NCBI GenBank assembly: GCA_947474455.1
Contig: CANJIL010000027.1
Location: 1 to 37,714 of the forward strand
Origin: Hyphomonadaceae bacterium
Lineage (GTDB): Bacteria; Pseudomonadota; Alphaproteobacteria; Caulobacterales; Hyphomonadaceae
Direction of reading: 5' to 3'
DNA length: 37,714 bases
Shown: positions 15,143 to 24,448 of the stretch, piece after piece
Position numbering within the stretch: the first letter of the stretch is position 1
How the letters are laid out: the number at the start of each line of letters is the position of its first letter
The notes under the pieces: generated by a model
Database searches by the model: none
What the model saw: the letters and a program-made list of their open reading frames with translations, nothing else
What the model was told of the DNA's origin: nothing
Position numbers and translations under genes: made by a program

Positions 15143-17865
15143 GCCTTGGTCCTTTCCTTTTCCTGCAACCCTGGGCGTTGCTTGGCCTGCTTGCCCTGCC
15201 GCTGCTTTGGTTGTTGCTGCGCGCGACGCCGCCGGAGCCGAAGCGCTTCGCGCTGCCCTCGCTCGCGCTGCTCGACGATCTGAAACCGGATGAGGAAACG
15301 CCGGCGCGCACACCGTGGTGGCTGCTACTCCTGCGGATGATCGCGCTGGGTCTTGCGATCCTTGGCTTTGCCCGGCCTACATGGGCGCCGAATGCGCAGA
15401 TCAACACGACGGGGGGGACGCTGATCATCGTGGACGATGGATGGACCAGCGCGGAGCGTTGGCGCGATCTGATTCGCACCGCGACGTCGGCGGTGGACGA
15501 AACATCACAGGATGGCGGCGTGATCCATGTGATGTTCACGGCGGCGCGCGAAGTGACGCGTGATCCTTCGGAAGTGCTGGATGCCGAATCAGCGCGTCAA
15601 CTGCTACGCAATGCGCGGCCAGCGGCATGGCTGCCAGACCGGATGGCGGCGCTGAAGACGCTGGACGAGACGAGGCTGAAGCCCGGCCGGATCGTCTGGG
15701 CGACGGATGGTTTCAACAATGACGACAGCGACGCATTTGCGCGCGGACTGAGTGCGAAGGCGGCGACAGAAGTGAGGGTCACGCGGCCCAAGAATGCGTT
15801 TGCGATCACCTCTGCAGATTCTTCGGCTGAAGGCGCGCGGGTTTCGGTGGTACGCGCCAACACGCTGCCAGGAGTGACGACCGACATCATTGCCGAAACC
15901 TCCGAGGGCGCATCGATCGCGTCGACGCGAATCTCGTTCGATGGCGGATCAACCACGGCGGAGGCGTTGTTCGCCATCCCGGCGGCGGCGTTGAACCGTG
16001 TTGCGCGCTTCCGCATTGGTGGGTCGCCTTCCGCTGGCGCGGTCTGGCTGTGGGATGACACAGCGCGGCGGCCGCATGTCGGCCTGGCGGATACGCGCGA
16101 TGAGGCGCAACCCCTGCTTTCGGAGCACTATTATGTGCGCAAGGCGCTGCAGCCCTATGCGCAGCTCACCGAGAAGAAACTTGCCGATCTGCTAGATGCG
16201 CCGATTGACGCGATCATCCTTGGCGACCGCGGCACGATCGAGGAAGGCACGCGCCAGAAGCTGACGCAGTGGATCGAGGATGGCGGCGTGCTGATCCGCT
16301 TTGCAGGACCGCGCCTTGCGGCGCAGGATGACTCGCTTACGCCAGTCCCGCTGCGTCCGACATCGCGCTCGCTGGGTTCCTCGCTGTCGTGGGAGACGCC
16401 GCAGCGCATCGCGCAGTTTGACAACAAATCGCCGTTCGTGGGCATTCCGCGGCCGACCGATACGGCCGTGCGCCAACAGGTTCTGGCGCAGCCTTCGGCT
16501 GAGCTGGAGAGCATGACGTGGGCGCGGCTGGAAGATGGCACTCCACTGGTTACAGCTCGGCGCATGGGGCGCGGGGAGCTTGTGCTGTTCCACGTCACCG
16601 CCGATCCGGACTGGTCTGACCTGCCCTATACCGGCGCGTTCGTTGAGATGCTGCGCCGGTCCGTAGTTTCAGGTGGAGAGCGCGCGGGAGCGGCGGCGCT
16701 GGGAACGGAAGGCTCGCTGGCCCCGATGCGCGTGCTGGATGGGTATGGCGCGCTGCAGCCGCCGCAATCGTCGGCGACGCCGATCGAGGCAGCGGCTTTT
16801 CTGACCACGCGTCCGGGTCCGACAACGCCGCCGGGGCTCTATGCCGGCGCGGGCGGCGAGCGCGCGTTGAATGCGGGCGCGCCGGCGCCGCAGGCCGTCG
16901 AGACTTGGCCGGGCATCGCGAAGGTGACGGAGCAGGAAGCAGTGGTGGAGCGCGCTGGCCTTGGCGGATGGATGATCGCGCTGGCCTTGAGCATCGTCGC
17001 GCTGGATCTTCTGATCGCGCTAGCGTTCGCAGGGCGGTTGCCGCGCTTCGGCCGGCAGGCGGCGGGCTTGGCAGCGGCGTTCTTCATCGCGGGAGCTATG
17101 CTTTATCCGCAGCCGGCTTCGGCGCAGAAGAGTTCGGAACAGCTGGCGAAAGAGGCAGCGGCGCACCTGCGCTTCGCCTTTGTCAGAACCGGCGACCGCA
17201 GTCTGGACGAGACGACTGAGGCGGGACTGTTCGGGCTGTCCTATCAGCTTGGGCAGCGGACGTCGGTTGAGCCGGACGAGCCGCATAGCATCGACCTCGC
17301 GCGTGACAGCCTCGAACTCTACCCGATGATCTATTACGCCGTGCCGCGCAACGCGAAACCCTTGCCGGCGGCAGCGGTGGCGAAGGTGAACGCATACCTG
17401 CGTTCGGGCGGCGCGTTCGTGGTCGACACGCGCGATGCGGCGCCGGGGCGCGATGTTTCGCAGAACCTGCCGCAGCTTCTGGCGGGCATCGATGCGCCTG
17501 CCCTGCAGCCGGCGTCGGCGACGCATGTGCTGACCAAGAGCTATTACCTGATCCGCTCGTTCCCCGGCCGTCTCAACGGGCGTCTGTGGATCGAGAGCGG
17601 CGCCGCGGATCGGGATACACGCCGGGGAGATGGCGTCTCCGGGCTGTTCATTGGCGGGTCGGACTGGGCGGGCGCGTGGGCGATCGACAAGAACACGGGC
17701 AAGCCGCTGCGCTCGATGGACGGCGGCGAGCGCGCGAGAGAGATGGCGTATCGCTTCGGCATCAATCTAGTGATGTACATTCTTACGGGGAACTACAAGG
17801 AAGATCAGGTCCACATTCCGGACCTGCTTGACCGGCTGGGGACGTCTCGGGACAAGGCTGACTAG
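15139..17865 (+). CDS. BatA/DUF4159 domain membrane protein
   Basis: 908 residues. The N-terminus is a BatA-type double membrane anchor (about 9-29 and 59-78, with LSPLALL-like FALPSLALLDDL between). A degenerate vWA or amidotransferase-like region follows (IIVDDGW near 95; DAIILGDRGTI near 353). Two more hydrophobic segments lie around 615-665, ending PASAQ, then a C-terminal DUF4159 domain (about 678-895) containing LRFAFVRTGDRS, AYLRSGGAFVVDTRD and GAWAIDKN. It starts at GTG 15139 inside the end of the DUF58 gene. It is probably an inner-membrane protein with its DUF4159 domain in the periplasm. Function is unknown; its partners suggest a MoxR-dependent envelope complex. Confidence 0.88.
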   Translation: MSLGPFLFLQPWALLGLLALPLLWLLLRATPPEPKRFALPSLALLDDLKPDEETPARTPWWLLLLRMIALGLAILGFARPTWAPNAQINTTGGTLIIVDDGWTSAERWRDLIRTATSAVDETSQDGGVIHVMFTAAREVTRDPSEVLDAESARQLLRNARPAAWLPDRMAALKTLDETRLKPGRIVWATDGFNNDDSDAFARGLSAKAATEVRVTRPKNAFAITSADSSAEGARVSVVRANTLPGVTTDIIAETSEGASIASTRISFDGGSTTAEALFAIPAAALNRVARFRIGGSPSAGAVWLWDDTARRPHVGLADTRDEAQPLLSEHYYVRKALQPYAQLTEKKLADLLDAPIDAIILGDRGTIEEGTRQKLTQWIEDGGVLIRFAGPRLAAQDDSLTPVPLRPTSRSLGSSLSWETPQRIAQFDNKSPFVGIPRPTDTAVRQQVLAQPSAELESMTWARLEDGTPLVTARRMGRGELVLFHVTADPDWSDLPYTGAFVEMLRRSVVSGGERAGAAALGTEGSLAPMRVLDGYGALQPPQSSATPIEAAAFLTTRPGPTTPPGLYAGAGGERALNAGAPAPQAVETWPGIAKVTEQEAVVERAGLGGWMIALALSIVALDLLIALAFAGRLPRFGRQAAGLAAAFFIAGAMLYPQPASAQKSSEQLAKEAAAHLRFAFVRTGDRSLDETTEAGLFGLSYQLGQRTSVEPDEPHSIDLARDSLELYPMIYYAVPRNAKPLPAAAVAKVNAYLRSGGAFVVDTRDAAPGRDVSQNLPQLLAGIDAPALQPASATHVLTKSYYLIRSFPGRLNGRLWIESGAADRDTRRGDGVSGLFIGGSDWAGAWAIDKNTGKPLRSMDGGERAREMAYRFGINLVMYILTGNYKEDQVHIPDLLDRLGTSRDKAD

Positions 17866-17867
17866 TC

Positions 17868-19913
17868 ATGCTCGAAGCATCCCGCCTCGCATTCGATCCT
17901 TTGATTCCTTGGATCGCCCTCTGGACGCTGGCCGTAAGCGCTGCTGTGCTGTGGGGTGTCTATCTCTACTTCCGCGGCAAGGCGTGGCTGTTCCGCGCGC
18001 TGGCGATGACCGTGCTGGTGTTGGCGCTGGCCAATCCGCTGTGGATCCAGGAGCAGCGCGAGCCGCTGAAGGACATCGTCGCGGTGGTGATGGACCGCTC
18101 GGAGAGCATGAACTTCCGCGGGCGGACCGAGACGGCGCAGGCCGCGTATGATGCGATCCGCGCGAGGATCGACGCGGACGACACGCTGGAAGTGCGGGTC
18201 GCGGAGACTGATCCGGGGGCCGACGGCACCGATCTGTATGTGGCGCTGCAGTCCGCTCTATCGGATGCGCCGCGTGAGCGGATCGCGGGCGCGATCGTAA
18301 TAACCGATGGGCAGATCCACGATTCGCCGGCCAACGCCGACGACGCCAAGCCGCTGGGGCCGGTGCATGCGCTGATCGTTGGCGGCGATGAAGAGATCGA
18401 CCGCAATATCGAGATCCAGCAGGCGCCGTCCTTCTCGATCATCAACCAGCGCGTCGAGATGCGGGTGCAGGTCAACGATCCGGCCGCGCAGACCGTGCAG
18501 ATCGGCATCACGATCAATGGCGAACCGCAGGCGCCGCAGACGGTAAATGTCGGCGAGCCGGAAATGATCTCCCTCACGCTGAAGCGGCGCGGCGAGAACC
18601 TGGTCGTGCTGTCGGTGGACGGCATTCCGAAAGAGCTGACGCTGGCGAACAACCTCGCCTCGGCGCGGATTTCGGGCGTGCAGGACAGGTTGCGCGTGCT
18701 GCTGGTGACGGGCGAGCCGCATGCGGGTGCGCGGGTGTGGCGCGACCTCCTGAAATCGGACCCGGCGGTAGACCTGGTGCACTTCACCATCCTTCGGCCG
18801 CCACAGAAGTCGGACAATGTGCCGATCGAGGAAATCGCACTGATCGCCTTCCCGAAGCCGCAACTATTCCGCGAGAAGCTGGACGAGTTCGACCTCGTGA
18901 TCTTCGACCACGAGCTGCGCCCGTCGGTTCTGGAGGAGCTCTATCTCGACCGCGTGGCGCGCTATGTCGAGAAAGGCGGCGCACTGCTGATCGCGTCGGG
19001 GCCTCCCTATCCAGGAGCGTACATTCTCTACAATACCCCGCTGGGCGGCGTGCTGCCGGGTCGGGCGACGGGCGAGATGGTGGACGGCAAGTTCACGCCG
19101 CAGCTGACCAAGCTGGGCAAGCGGCATTCGGTTACGGCGACGCTGCCGACCGAGGGCTGGGGCCCGTGGATGCGCTACATGAAGATGGATCAAGGGAAGT
19201 CAGAAGCCCTGATGCAGACACCGGACGGACACCCCTTGCTGCTGCTCAATCGCGTGGGACAGGGGCGCGTTGCGTCCGTGATGTCCGACCAGCTGTGGCT
19301 GTGGGCGCGCGGCTATGAGGGCGGCGGGCCGTATGCGGAGTTGATCCGTCGGACTGCGCACTGGCTGATGAAGGAGCCGGAGCTCGAGGAAGAACTGCTG
19401 GAACTTGACGCCGGCGCGGCGCCGGAGGTCAAGGCGACCCTGCATACGCTGTCGGACACTCCCGGAAAACTGACCATCGAAAACCCCGATGGGACGAAGT
19501 CGGAAAGCGAATGGTTGCTGATTTCGCCGGGGCATTATCAGGCGGTTCTGCCAGCCAAAGAGCTGGGCCTGTATCGCGCCGCGAGCAACAAGCTGCGCGC
19601 CGTGACGCTGCGCGGGCCGACGCATCCCCGCGAATATCTCGACCTGCGCGCGACACCGGACAAGCTGCAGCCGGTGGCCGCGGCTACGCTGGGCGGCGTG
19701 TTCCGGCTTGGCGCGGACGGCGTGCCGACCATGCCCCGCATCGACCGCATCGGGGACCGCGGCAACGCCGCCGGGCCCGACTGGCTGGGGCTTCGACAGC
19801 GCGGTGCCTACGCCGTGCGGGCGACGGAATCGACCACACTGCTGCCGGGCCTCGTCGGCATGCTGCTGGCCTGCGCCTTCATGATGCTCGCATGGCGCCG
19901 CGAGGGGCGGTGA
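17868..19913 (+). CDS. Membrane vWA-domain protein of the MoxR operon
   Basis: 681 residues. Two N-terminal membrane segments (about 14-34 and 43-60) are followed by a von Willebrand A domain with a complete metal site: DRSES (Asp76, Ser78, Ser80), Thr121 and Asp147 in VITDGQ. After this come an Ig-like region (about 180-270), an amidotransferase-like fold (LLVTGEPHAGARVWRDLL near 280; EKGGALLIASGPPYPGAY near 364), a large extracytoplasmic part and a closing membrane helix (about 655-675). It lies two bases after the DUF4159 gene. It is the only operon member with an intact metal site, so it is the best candidate client of MoxR. Target unknown. Confidence 0.88.
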   Translation: MLEASRLAFDPLIPWIALWTLAVSAAVLWGVYLYFRGKAWLFRALAMTVLVLALANPLWIQEQREPLKDIVAVVMDRSESMNFRGRTETAQAAYDAIRARIDADDTLEVRVAETDPGADGTDLYVALQSALSDAPRERIAGAIVITDGQIHDSPANADDAKPLGPVHALIVGGDEEIDRNIEIQQAPSFSIINQRVEMRVQVNDPAAQTVQIGITINGEPQAPQTVNVGEPEMISLTLKRRGENLVVLSVDGIPKELTLANNLASARISGVQDRLRVLLVTGEPHAGARVWRDLLKSDPAVDLVHFTILRPPQKSDNVPIEEIALIAFPKPQLFREKLDEFDLVIFDHELRPSVLEELYLDRVARYVEKGGALLIASGPPYPGAYILYNTPLGGVLPGRATGEMVDGKFTPQLTKLGKRHSVTATLPTEGWGPWMRYMKMDQGKSEALMQTPDGHPLLLLNRVGQGRVASVMSDQLWLWARGYEGGGPYAELIRRTAHWLMKEPELEEELLELDAGAAPEVKATLHTLSDTPGKLTIENPDGTKSESEWLLISPGHYQAVLPAKELGLYRAASNKLRAVTLRGPTHPREYLDLRATPDKLQPVAAATLGGVFRLGADGVPTMPRIDRIGDRGNAAGPDWLGLRQRGAYAVRATESTTLLPGLVGMLLACAFMMLAWRREGR

Positions 19914-19949
19914 GCCCATAAGCTGCAACGTGTGGCGAGCACCCCGCTC

Positions 19950-20056
19950 GTCATCCCGGAAACGCGTAGCGTTATCCCGGAACGATTCATCGTCATCGCG
20001 CTTGCCGATTAGCGGGTCTCGGCGCTCCAGCGCAGCGCGCCGGCGGCCGGGATGAC
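19950..20056. repeat. Inverted repeat with GTCATCCCGG / CCGGGATGAC ends
   Basis: Positions 19950-19959 and 20047-20056 are exact reverse complements, about 87 bases apart. The arms GTCATCCCGG and CCGGGATGAC are the familiar ends of dispersed intergenic palindromes in many alphaproteobacterial genomes. It fills the gap between two converging genes (19914-20082), where no gene is seen, and may also serve in two-way termination. Confidence 0.75.
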
Positions 20057-20082
20057 AGGAGGTGGGTTGGCGAAGATCGCTG

Positions 20083-20586
20083 CTAACGTGGGACGCTGAG
20101 CTCGCCGTTGAGTTGGGCGGCGCGGGTGGAGAGGTCGCGGATGAGGACGCGTTTCTGGTCGACCGGGCCGGGCAGCAGAAAGCGGCCTTCGCCGGCGGGG
20201 CGGAAGCCGAAACGCTCGTAGTATTCGTGGTCGCCCACCAGAATGACGGCGGTGTAGCCCTGCTCCCGGCAGACGCCGATCGCACGCTCCATGAGCTTGA
20301 AAGCGACACCGTTGCCGCGGCGACGTTCGGCGACGGCGATCGGGCCGAGGAAGGCGGCGCGGCCTTTTTCGCCGACTTTCACTGGCCAGACGCGAACGAC
20401 GCCGGCGACGCCCTCGGAATCGACGGCGACCAGGCTGGCGTCGGCGATCTTGGTATTGCCCTCGCGCAGGCGCTCGGCCGTCTTGGCGAAGCGGCCAGGG
20501 CCGAAGACCTCGTCGTAAAGCGCTTCGACGGCGTCGGAATGCTCCGGCGCATCGGCATTGATTTCGTAGGCAGGGATAGCGTTCAC
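20083..20586 (-). CDS. GNAT family N-acetyltransferase
   Basis: 167 residues, starting at GTG 20586 with GGAG nine bases upstream. The acetyl-CoA pyrophosphate loop is visible as VAERRRGNGVAFKLMERAI (RRRGNG at about 88-93), and YYERFGF (about 124-130) closes the fold. It resembles the YhbS-like group with a conserved VWPVKVG strand. The substrate is unknown. It is convergent with the vWA operon and divergent from the peptidase gene 480 bases away; acetyltransferases sometimes accompany ATP-grasp and peptidase genes, but here the link is positional only. Confidence 0.9.
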   Translation of the reverse strand: MNAIPAYEINADAPEHSDAVEALYDEVFGPGRFAKTAERLREGNTKIADASLVAVDSEGVAGVVRVWPVKVGEKGRAAFLGPIAVAERRRGNGVAFKLMERAIGVCREQGYTAVILVGDHEYYERFGFRPAGEGRFLLPGPVDQKRVLIRDLSTRAAQLNGELSVPR

Positions 20587-20801
20587 AGGGCCAGGCTCCG
20601 AAGACGAGAGTGACGAACCAACGACCGCAGCGCAGGCTTCCGCCTAGGCCCAGGTCAGCGCATCACCGCTGGTCGCCGTCTTCCCCCCAAACCCATCAAA
20701 GGAATCGGGGGCCCTTCGCGCAGCCGGTTATTGGACGGTGCAGATATGTATCTTTGGCCCCAAGTGCAAGAATTTATTCTGTCGCGGCCCCAGGCCGTCC
20801 A

Positions 20802-20842
20802 GCCCGCGAGTCCGCGCGCCGGATTTCCCCGGACTCGCGGGC
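20802..20842. repeat. 13-bp perfect inverted repeat in a 480-base gap
   Basis: GCCCGCGAGTCCG (20802-20814) is exactly mirrored at 20830-20842 around a 15-base loop. It lies in the gap 20587-21066, where no supported gene is seen. No T-run follows on either side. It may be a stable RNA hairpin in the leader of the peptidase gene, or a dispersed palindrome. Confidence 0.65.
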
Positions 20843-21066
20843 GCGGCTGATGCGCCCGCCGAAGCAGCATTTTTCAACAGCCTCTGCGATTTTTCTCAGG
20901 CGTGGCCAGAGATTTATGGTTTAGAAAGCGTTCCGTCCGCACATCGTCGCGGAGAGGTCGCCAGCTTGTTCTTGCTATCCCCCCGTTCCGGCATTTCTGA
21001 TGCAACAGCCGCATGGCTGGGGCGCTTCAGGTCCGGGAAAACGGCGTCCCTCGGGAGCGTTTTGTA

Positions 21067-22128
21067 ATGGGTGACTCCGGCGGAACGCTCTGGTCGATGC
21101 GGACGAAGTCACGCCAGCCATGGTGGTCTCACCTGCCGGACAGCGAACTGCTGCAGATGCGGCTTAAGGATCTGCACGTTTCGATCGACGGCACCTGGCT
21201 GCACGGCTGCATGAAGGATTTGAACGGCGAGCTGAAGCGCCGCGGCCTGGTTCAGGCGCACGCATGGATTTCGGACGAATGGTTCAGCCCCGATACGACG
21301 CCCGGCATCGCCGTACCTTTCTATCTCGCCCATCCGCGCCTCGCCCGGCTCGAGCGCAAGATGTTCAAGGAAGTGGAAGGCGGCACCAAGCGCCAGTGCA
21401 TGCAGATCCTGCGGCACGAAGCCGGCCATATCATCCAGCACGCCTACGCCCTGCACCGCCGCCGCAAATGGCAGGACATGTTCGGCCGCTCATCAGCTCC
21501 CTATCCCGAAAGCTATCGCCCCAATCAGAACAGTAGGGACTTCGTCCAGCACCTGCCACGCTGGTATGCGCAGAGCCATCCAGATGAGGATTTCGCTGAG
21601 ACGTTCGCTGTGTGGCTGACGCCGCGCGCTAACTGGCGGCAGAAATACGCCGAGTGGCCGGGCGCGCTATCGAAGCTGCAGTATGTCGACGACCTGATGG
21701 GCGAGATTGCGGGCGCGCGGGCCGGCCTGACGCGCCGCATGGAAGTCGATCCTGTCGGGCGGCTGAACATGACGCTGGGCGAGCACTACGACCGCAAGTT
21801 GGCGCATTATGCGGTCGACACCGACACGCGCTATGACCGTGACCTCCTGCGCATCTTCTCGGACGAGCGGCGGCATGCGCGGTCGAAGCCTGCCTCGGCC
21901 TTCATCCGCCTCAACCGCGTAAAGATCCGCGAAGCGGCGTGGCGCGTTTCAGGCAACTATCAAATCGCTCTGGACAACACGATCGACTTGCTGATCAACC
22001 GTGCCCGCGCGTTGAAACTGCGCGCGCCGGGAACGGAGAGCGAGTTGCGCAAATCCATGGTCAGGCTGCTGAACAACAAGGTCGCCCACCAGCTGCATAC
22101 ATCACGGCGGCAATGGTTCGCGGTATGA
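21067..22128 (+). CDS. Putative zinc-binding metallopeptidase (Peptidase_Mx type)
   Basis: 353 residues with a gluzincin site: HEAGH at 117-121 gives two zinc-binding histidines and the catalytic glutamate, and DEDFAETFAVWL (Glu178) supplies the third ligand. This pattern is that of the putative zinc-binding metallopeptidase family. No signal peptide is seen, so it is probably cytoplasmic. The start at 21067 has GGGAG nine bases before it; an ATG at 21097 is also possible. The stop overlaps the ATG of the next gene (ATGA at 22125-22128), so the peptidase and the ATP-grasp protein are made together. Substrate unknown. Confidence 0.87.
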   Translation: MGDSGGTLWSMRTKSRQPWWSHLPDSELLQMRLKDLHVSIDGTWLHGCMKDLNGELKRRGLVQAHAWISDEWFSPDTTPGIAVPFYLAHPRLARLERKMFKEVEGGTKRQCMQILRHEAGHIIQHAYALHRRRKWQDMFGRSSAPYPESYRPNQNSRDFVQHLPRWYAQSHPDEDFAETFAVWLTPRANWRQKYAEWPGALSKLQYVDDLMGEIAGARAGLTRRMEVDPVGRLNMTLGEHYDRKLAHYAVDTDTRYDRDLLRIFSDERRHARSKPASAFIRLNRVKIREAAWRVSGNYQIALDNTIDLLINRARALKLRAPGTESELRKSMVRLLNNKVAHQLHTSRRQWFAV

Positions 22129-23147
22129 AGCCGCTTCGCATCCTCGCTCTCGCCCACCCCGATCTGATCCCGCCCGACAATATGGAAGGGCTTTCAGAAG
22201 CGGAGGCCTACGTCTGGAAGACGGAGTACGACGTCTCCAAGACGCTGAGCTCAAGCGGACACGAAGTGCGCATGCTCGGCGTGCAGACAGAGCTGACGCC
22301 GATCCGCGATGCGGTCGAGGACTGGAAACCGGATATTGTCTTCAACATGCTCGAGGAGTTCCACGGCGAGTCGCTCTATGCGCAGAACGTGGTCGGGCTG
22401 CTGGAGCTGCTGCGCGTGCCGTACACGGGGTGCAACCCACGCGGGATGATGCTGGCGCGAGGCAAGGACCTTTCCAAGAAGCTGCTGAAGTATCACCGTG
22501 TGCCGGCCCCGGCGTTCGCTGTGTTTCCGATCGGCAAGAAGGTGCGGCGGCCAGGACGGCTGAAGTTTCCGCTGATCGTGAAGAGCCTGTGGGAAGATGC
22601 TTCGCTTGGCATTGCGCAGGCTTCGATCGTGGATACCGACGAGAAGCTGGCCGAGCGCGTGGCGTTCATTCACAAGCGGCTGAACACGCCGGCGATTGCG
22701 GAACAGTTCATAGATGGACGCGAGATCTATGTTGGCGTGATCGGCAACGACCGGCTGCAGGTTCTGCCGGTGTGGGAGCTGAGCTTCAGCAACCTTGCCG
22801 ATGGCGCTCATGCGATCGCGACTGAGAAGGTGAAGCACGATCCGATCTATCAGGAGAAGCGCGGCATCCTGCAGGGGCCAGCGCAGGATCTTCCGCCGTC
22901 AGTCGTGACGAGGATCCGCACGCTGGCCAAGCGCATCAGCCACACGCTGGAGCTGGATGGGTATTGCCGAATCGACTTCCGGCTGTCGAAGGACAACATC
23001 CCCTACTTCATCGAGGCGAACCCCAATCCCGAGATTGCCGAGAGCCAGGAGTTTGCCCAAGCAGCACTGCACTCCGGAACGAGCTATGCGGACCTGCTGA
23101 ACAAGATCGTTCAGTTGGGATTGAAGCGAGCCGGCGCTGACGCTTAG
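22125..23147 (+). CDS. ATP-grasp ligase related to D-alanine--D-alanine ligase
   Basis: 340 residues of the ATP-grasp fold, which makes peptide-like amide bonds through an acyl-phosphate. Seen are LALAHPDLIPP at the N-terminus, PYTGCNPRGMMLARGKDLSKKLL (about 99-121, Ddl-like), a nucleotide-binding PLIVKSLWED, LPVWELSF and the metal site RIDFRLS...YFIEANPNPEI (Asp284, Glu297, Asn299). It departs from true Ddl in the N-terminal and serine loop sequences, so the substrate is probably not D-alanine. It is coupled by ATGA to the zinc peptidase. The ATG at 22113 is an alternative start. The 3' end overlaps the convergent CorC gene by four bases. Confidence 0.88.
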   Translation: MKPLRILALAHPDLIPPDNMEGLSEAEAYVWKTEYDVSKTLSSSGHEVRMLGVQTELTPIRDAVEDWKPDIVFNMLEEFHGESLYAQNVVGLLELLRVPYTGCNPRGMMLARGKDLSKKLLKYHRVPAPAFAVFPIGKKVRRPGRLKFPLIVKSLWEDASLGIAQASIVDTDEKLAERVAFIHKRLNTPAIAEQFIDGREIYVGVIGNDRLQVLPVWELSFSNLADGAHAIATEKVKHDPIYQEKRGILQGPAQDLPPSVVTRIRTLAKRISHTLELDGYCRIDFRLSKDNIPYFIEANPNPEIAESQEFAQAALHSGTSYADLLNKIVQLGLKRAGADA

Positions 23148-24448
23148 CCGCTCGGATCGTCGTCGACGGGTTCGAGCTTTTTCACCAGCACCTTGTCGAT
23201 GCGGCGGCCATCCATGTCGATGACCTCGAACTGCAGCGGCAGGCGTTCGGCCTTATCGCCCTCGTTGGGGACTGTGCGCAGGAGGTGCATGACAAGGCCC
23301 GCGACGGTGGAATAGCCCTCATCGTCGTCGAGGCCACGGACGCCGACCAGCTCCTCGAATTCATCAACCGGCGTCATGCCGTCGACGAGCCAGCTGCCGT
23401 CGTCGCGTTTCACCGGCGGAGAGAGGCCTTCGTCTTCGCTCAGGGCGGCGTCGCCAGCGATGGATTCGAGAAGGTCGGCGGCCGTCACCAGGCCGAGCAC
23501 GGCACCGTATTCGTCGGAGACGATGACCATGCGGACGGGGTTCCCGCGCATGGCTTCAAGCATTTTCAACACTGGCATAGTCTCCGGAACGAAGACTGGC
23601 GGATGCATCACGGCCTTGAGGTCGATGGAGCCAGTGCGCGCGAGGTGGGCGAAGAGCTCCTTCGTCTGGACGACGCCGACAAGGTGATCCGCATCTCCTT
23701 GCGCCACGGGGAAACGTGAATGGCGGCTGTCGGAGATTTCCTTCAGCATCTCTTCGCGCGGGGTATCCGGGTCGAGCCAGATCATTTCCGTGCGGGGCGT
23801 CATGATCGTTTTCACCGAGCGGTCGCCGAGGCGCATCACACTCTGGATCATGTCGCGTTCTTCCTCCTCGATGACGCCAGCCTTTTCGCCTTCGACGATC
23901 AGGGACTGGAGCTCCTCCTCGGTGACGTCTTCCTGCCGGGTGCGGTCGAGGCCGAGGAGGCGGACGACGCCTTCGGTGACGGTGCGCAGCAGCCAGACGA
24001 CCGGGGACGCCGCGACCTCGATGAAGGCCATCATGGGCGCCATGGCGGAGGCGAGGAATTCCGGGGAGGCCAGTGCAAGACGCTTGGGGATCAGCTCACC
24101 CAGCACCAGCGACAGGAAGGTGGTCAGGACGATGACGACGCCGAAGGCGATGGCGGGGGCGTGCGGCGCAAGGACCGGGTGGAGGCTGGCGACCCAGGGC
24201 GTCATGTCGTCCGCAAGGGAGGTGGCGCCGTATGCGCCCGCGATGACGCCAATGGCGGTGATGCCGATCTGGACGGTCGATAGAAGTTTGGAGGGGTCCT
24301 CCAGCAGGCGCAGCGCGATCTTGGCGCCGGGATTGCCGCGGTCGGCCATTGCCTTCAGCCGCGGCTTTCGGGAGGAAACGATCGCCATCTCGGACAGCGC
24401 GAACACGCCGTTGAGCAGGATCAGCAGTACGAGGATCAGAAGTTCCAT
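23144..24448 (-). CDS. CNNM/CorC (hemolysin-family) membrane protein with CBS domains
   Basis: 434 residues. The N-terminal DUF21/CNNM part has membrane helices and the signatures NGVFALSEMAIVSSRKPRL (14-32) and LVLGELIPKRLAL (about 113-125). Then come a paired CBS domain (about 205-330, VMRLGDRSVKTIMTPRTEMI and DEYGAVLGLVTAADLLE) and the C-terminal CorC-associated domain (about 350-430). Such proteins are linked to magnesium or cobalt efflux and tolerance; the older name hemolysin is misleading. It is in the inner membrane. It is convergent with the ATP-grasp gene and divergent from the S24 regulator 285 bases away. Confidence 0.93.
   Translation of the reverse strand: MELLILVLLILLNGVFALSEMAIVSSRKPRLKAMADRGNPGAKIALRLLEDPSKLLSTVQIGITAIGVIAGAYGATSLADDMTPWVASLHPVLAPHAPAIAFGVVIVLTTFLSLVLGELIPKRLALASPEFLASAMAPMMAFIEVAASPVVWLLRTVTEGVVRLLGLDRTRQEDVTEEELQSLIVEGEKAGVIEEEERDMIQSVMRLGDRSVKTIMTPRTEMIWLDPDTPREEMLKEISDSRHSRFPVAQGDADHLVGVVQTKELFAHLARTGSIDLKAVMHPPVFVPETMPVLKMLEAMRGNPVRMVIVSDEYGAVLGLVTAADLLESIAGDAALSEDEGLSPPVKRDDGSWLVDGMTPVDEFEELVGVRGLDDDEGYSTVAGLVMHLLRTVPNEGDKAERLPLQFEVIDMDGRRIDKVLVKKLEPVDDDPSG

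Noticed and set aside
19200-20309. 369-residue minus-strand frame opposite the vWA gene end
   Set aside because: It spans the repeat region and is the complement of a certain gene; no domain is visible.
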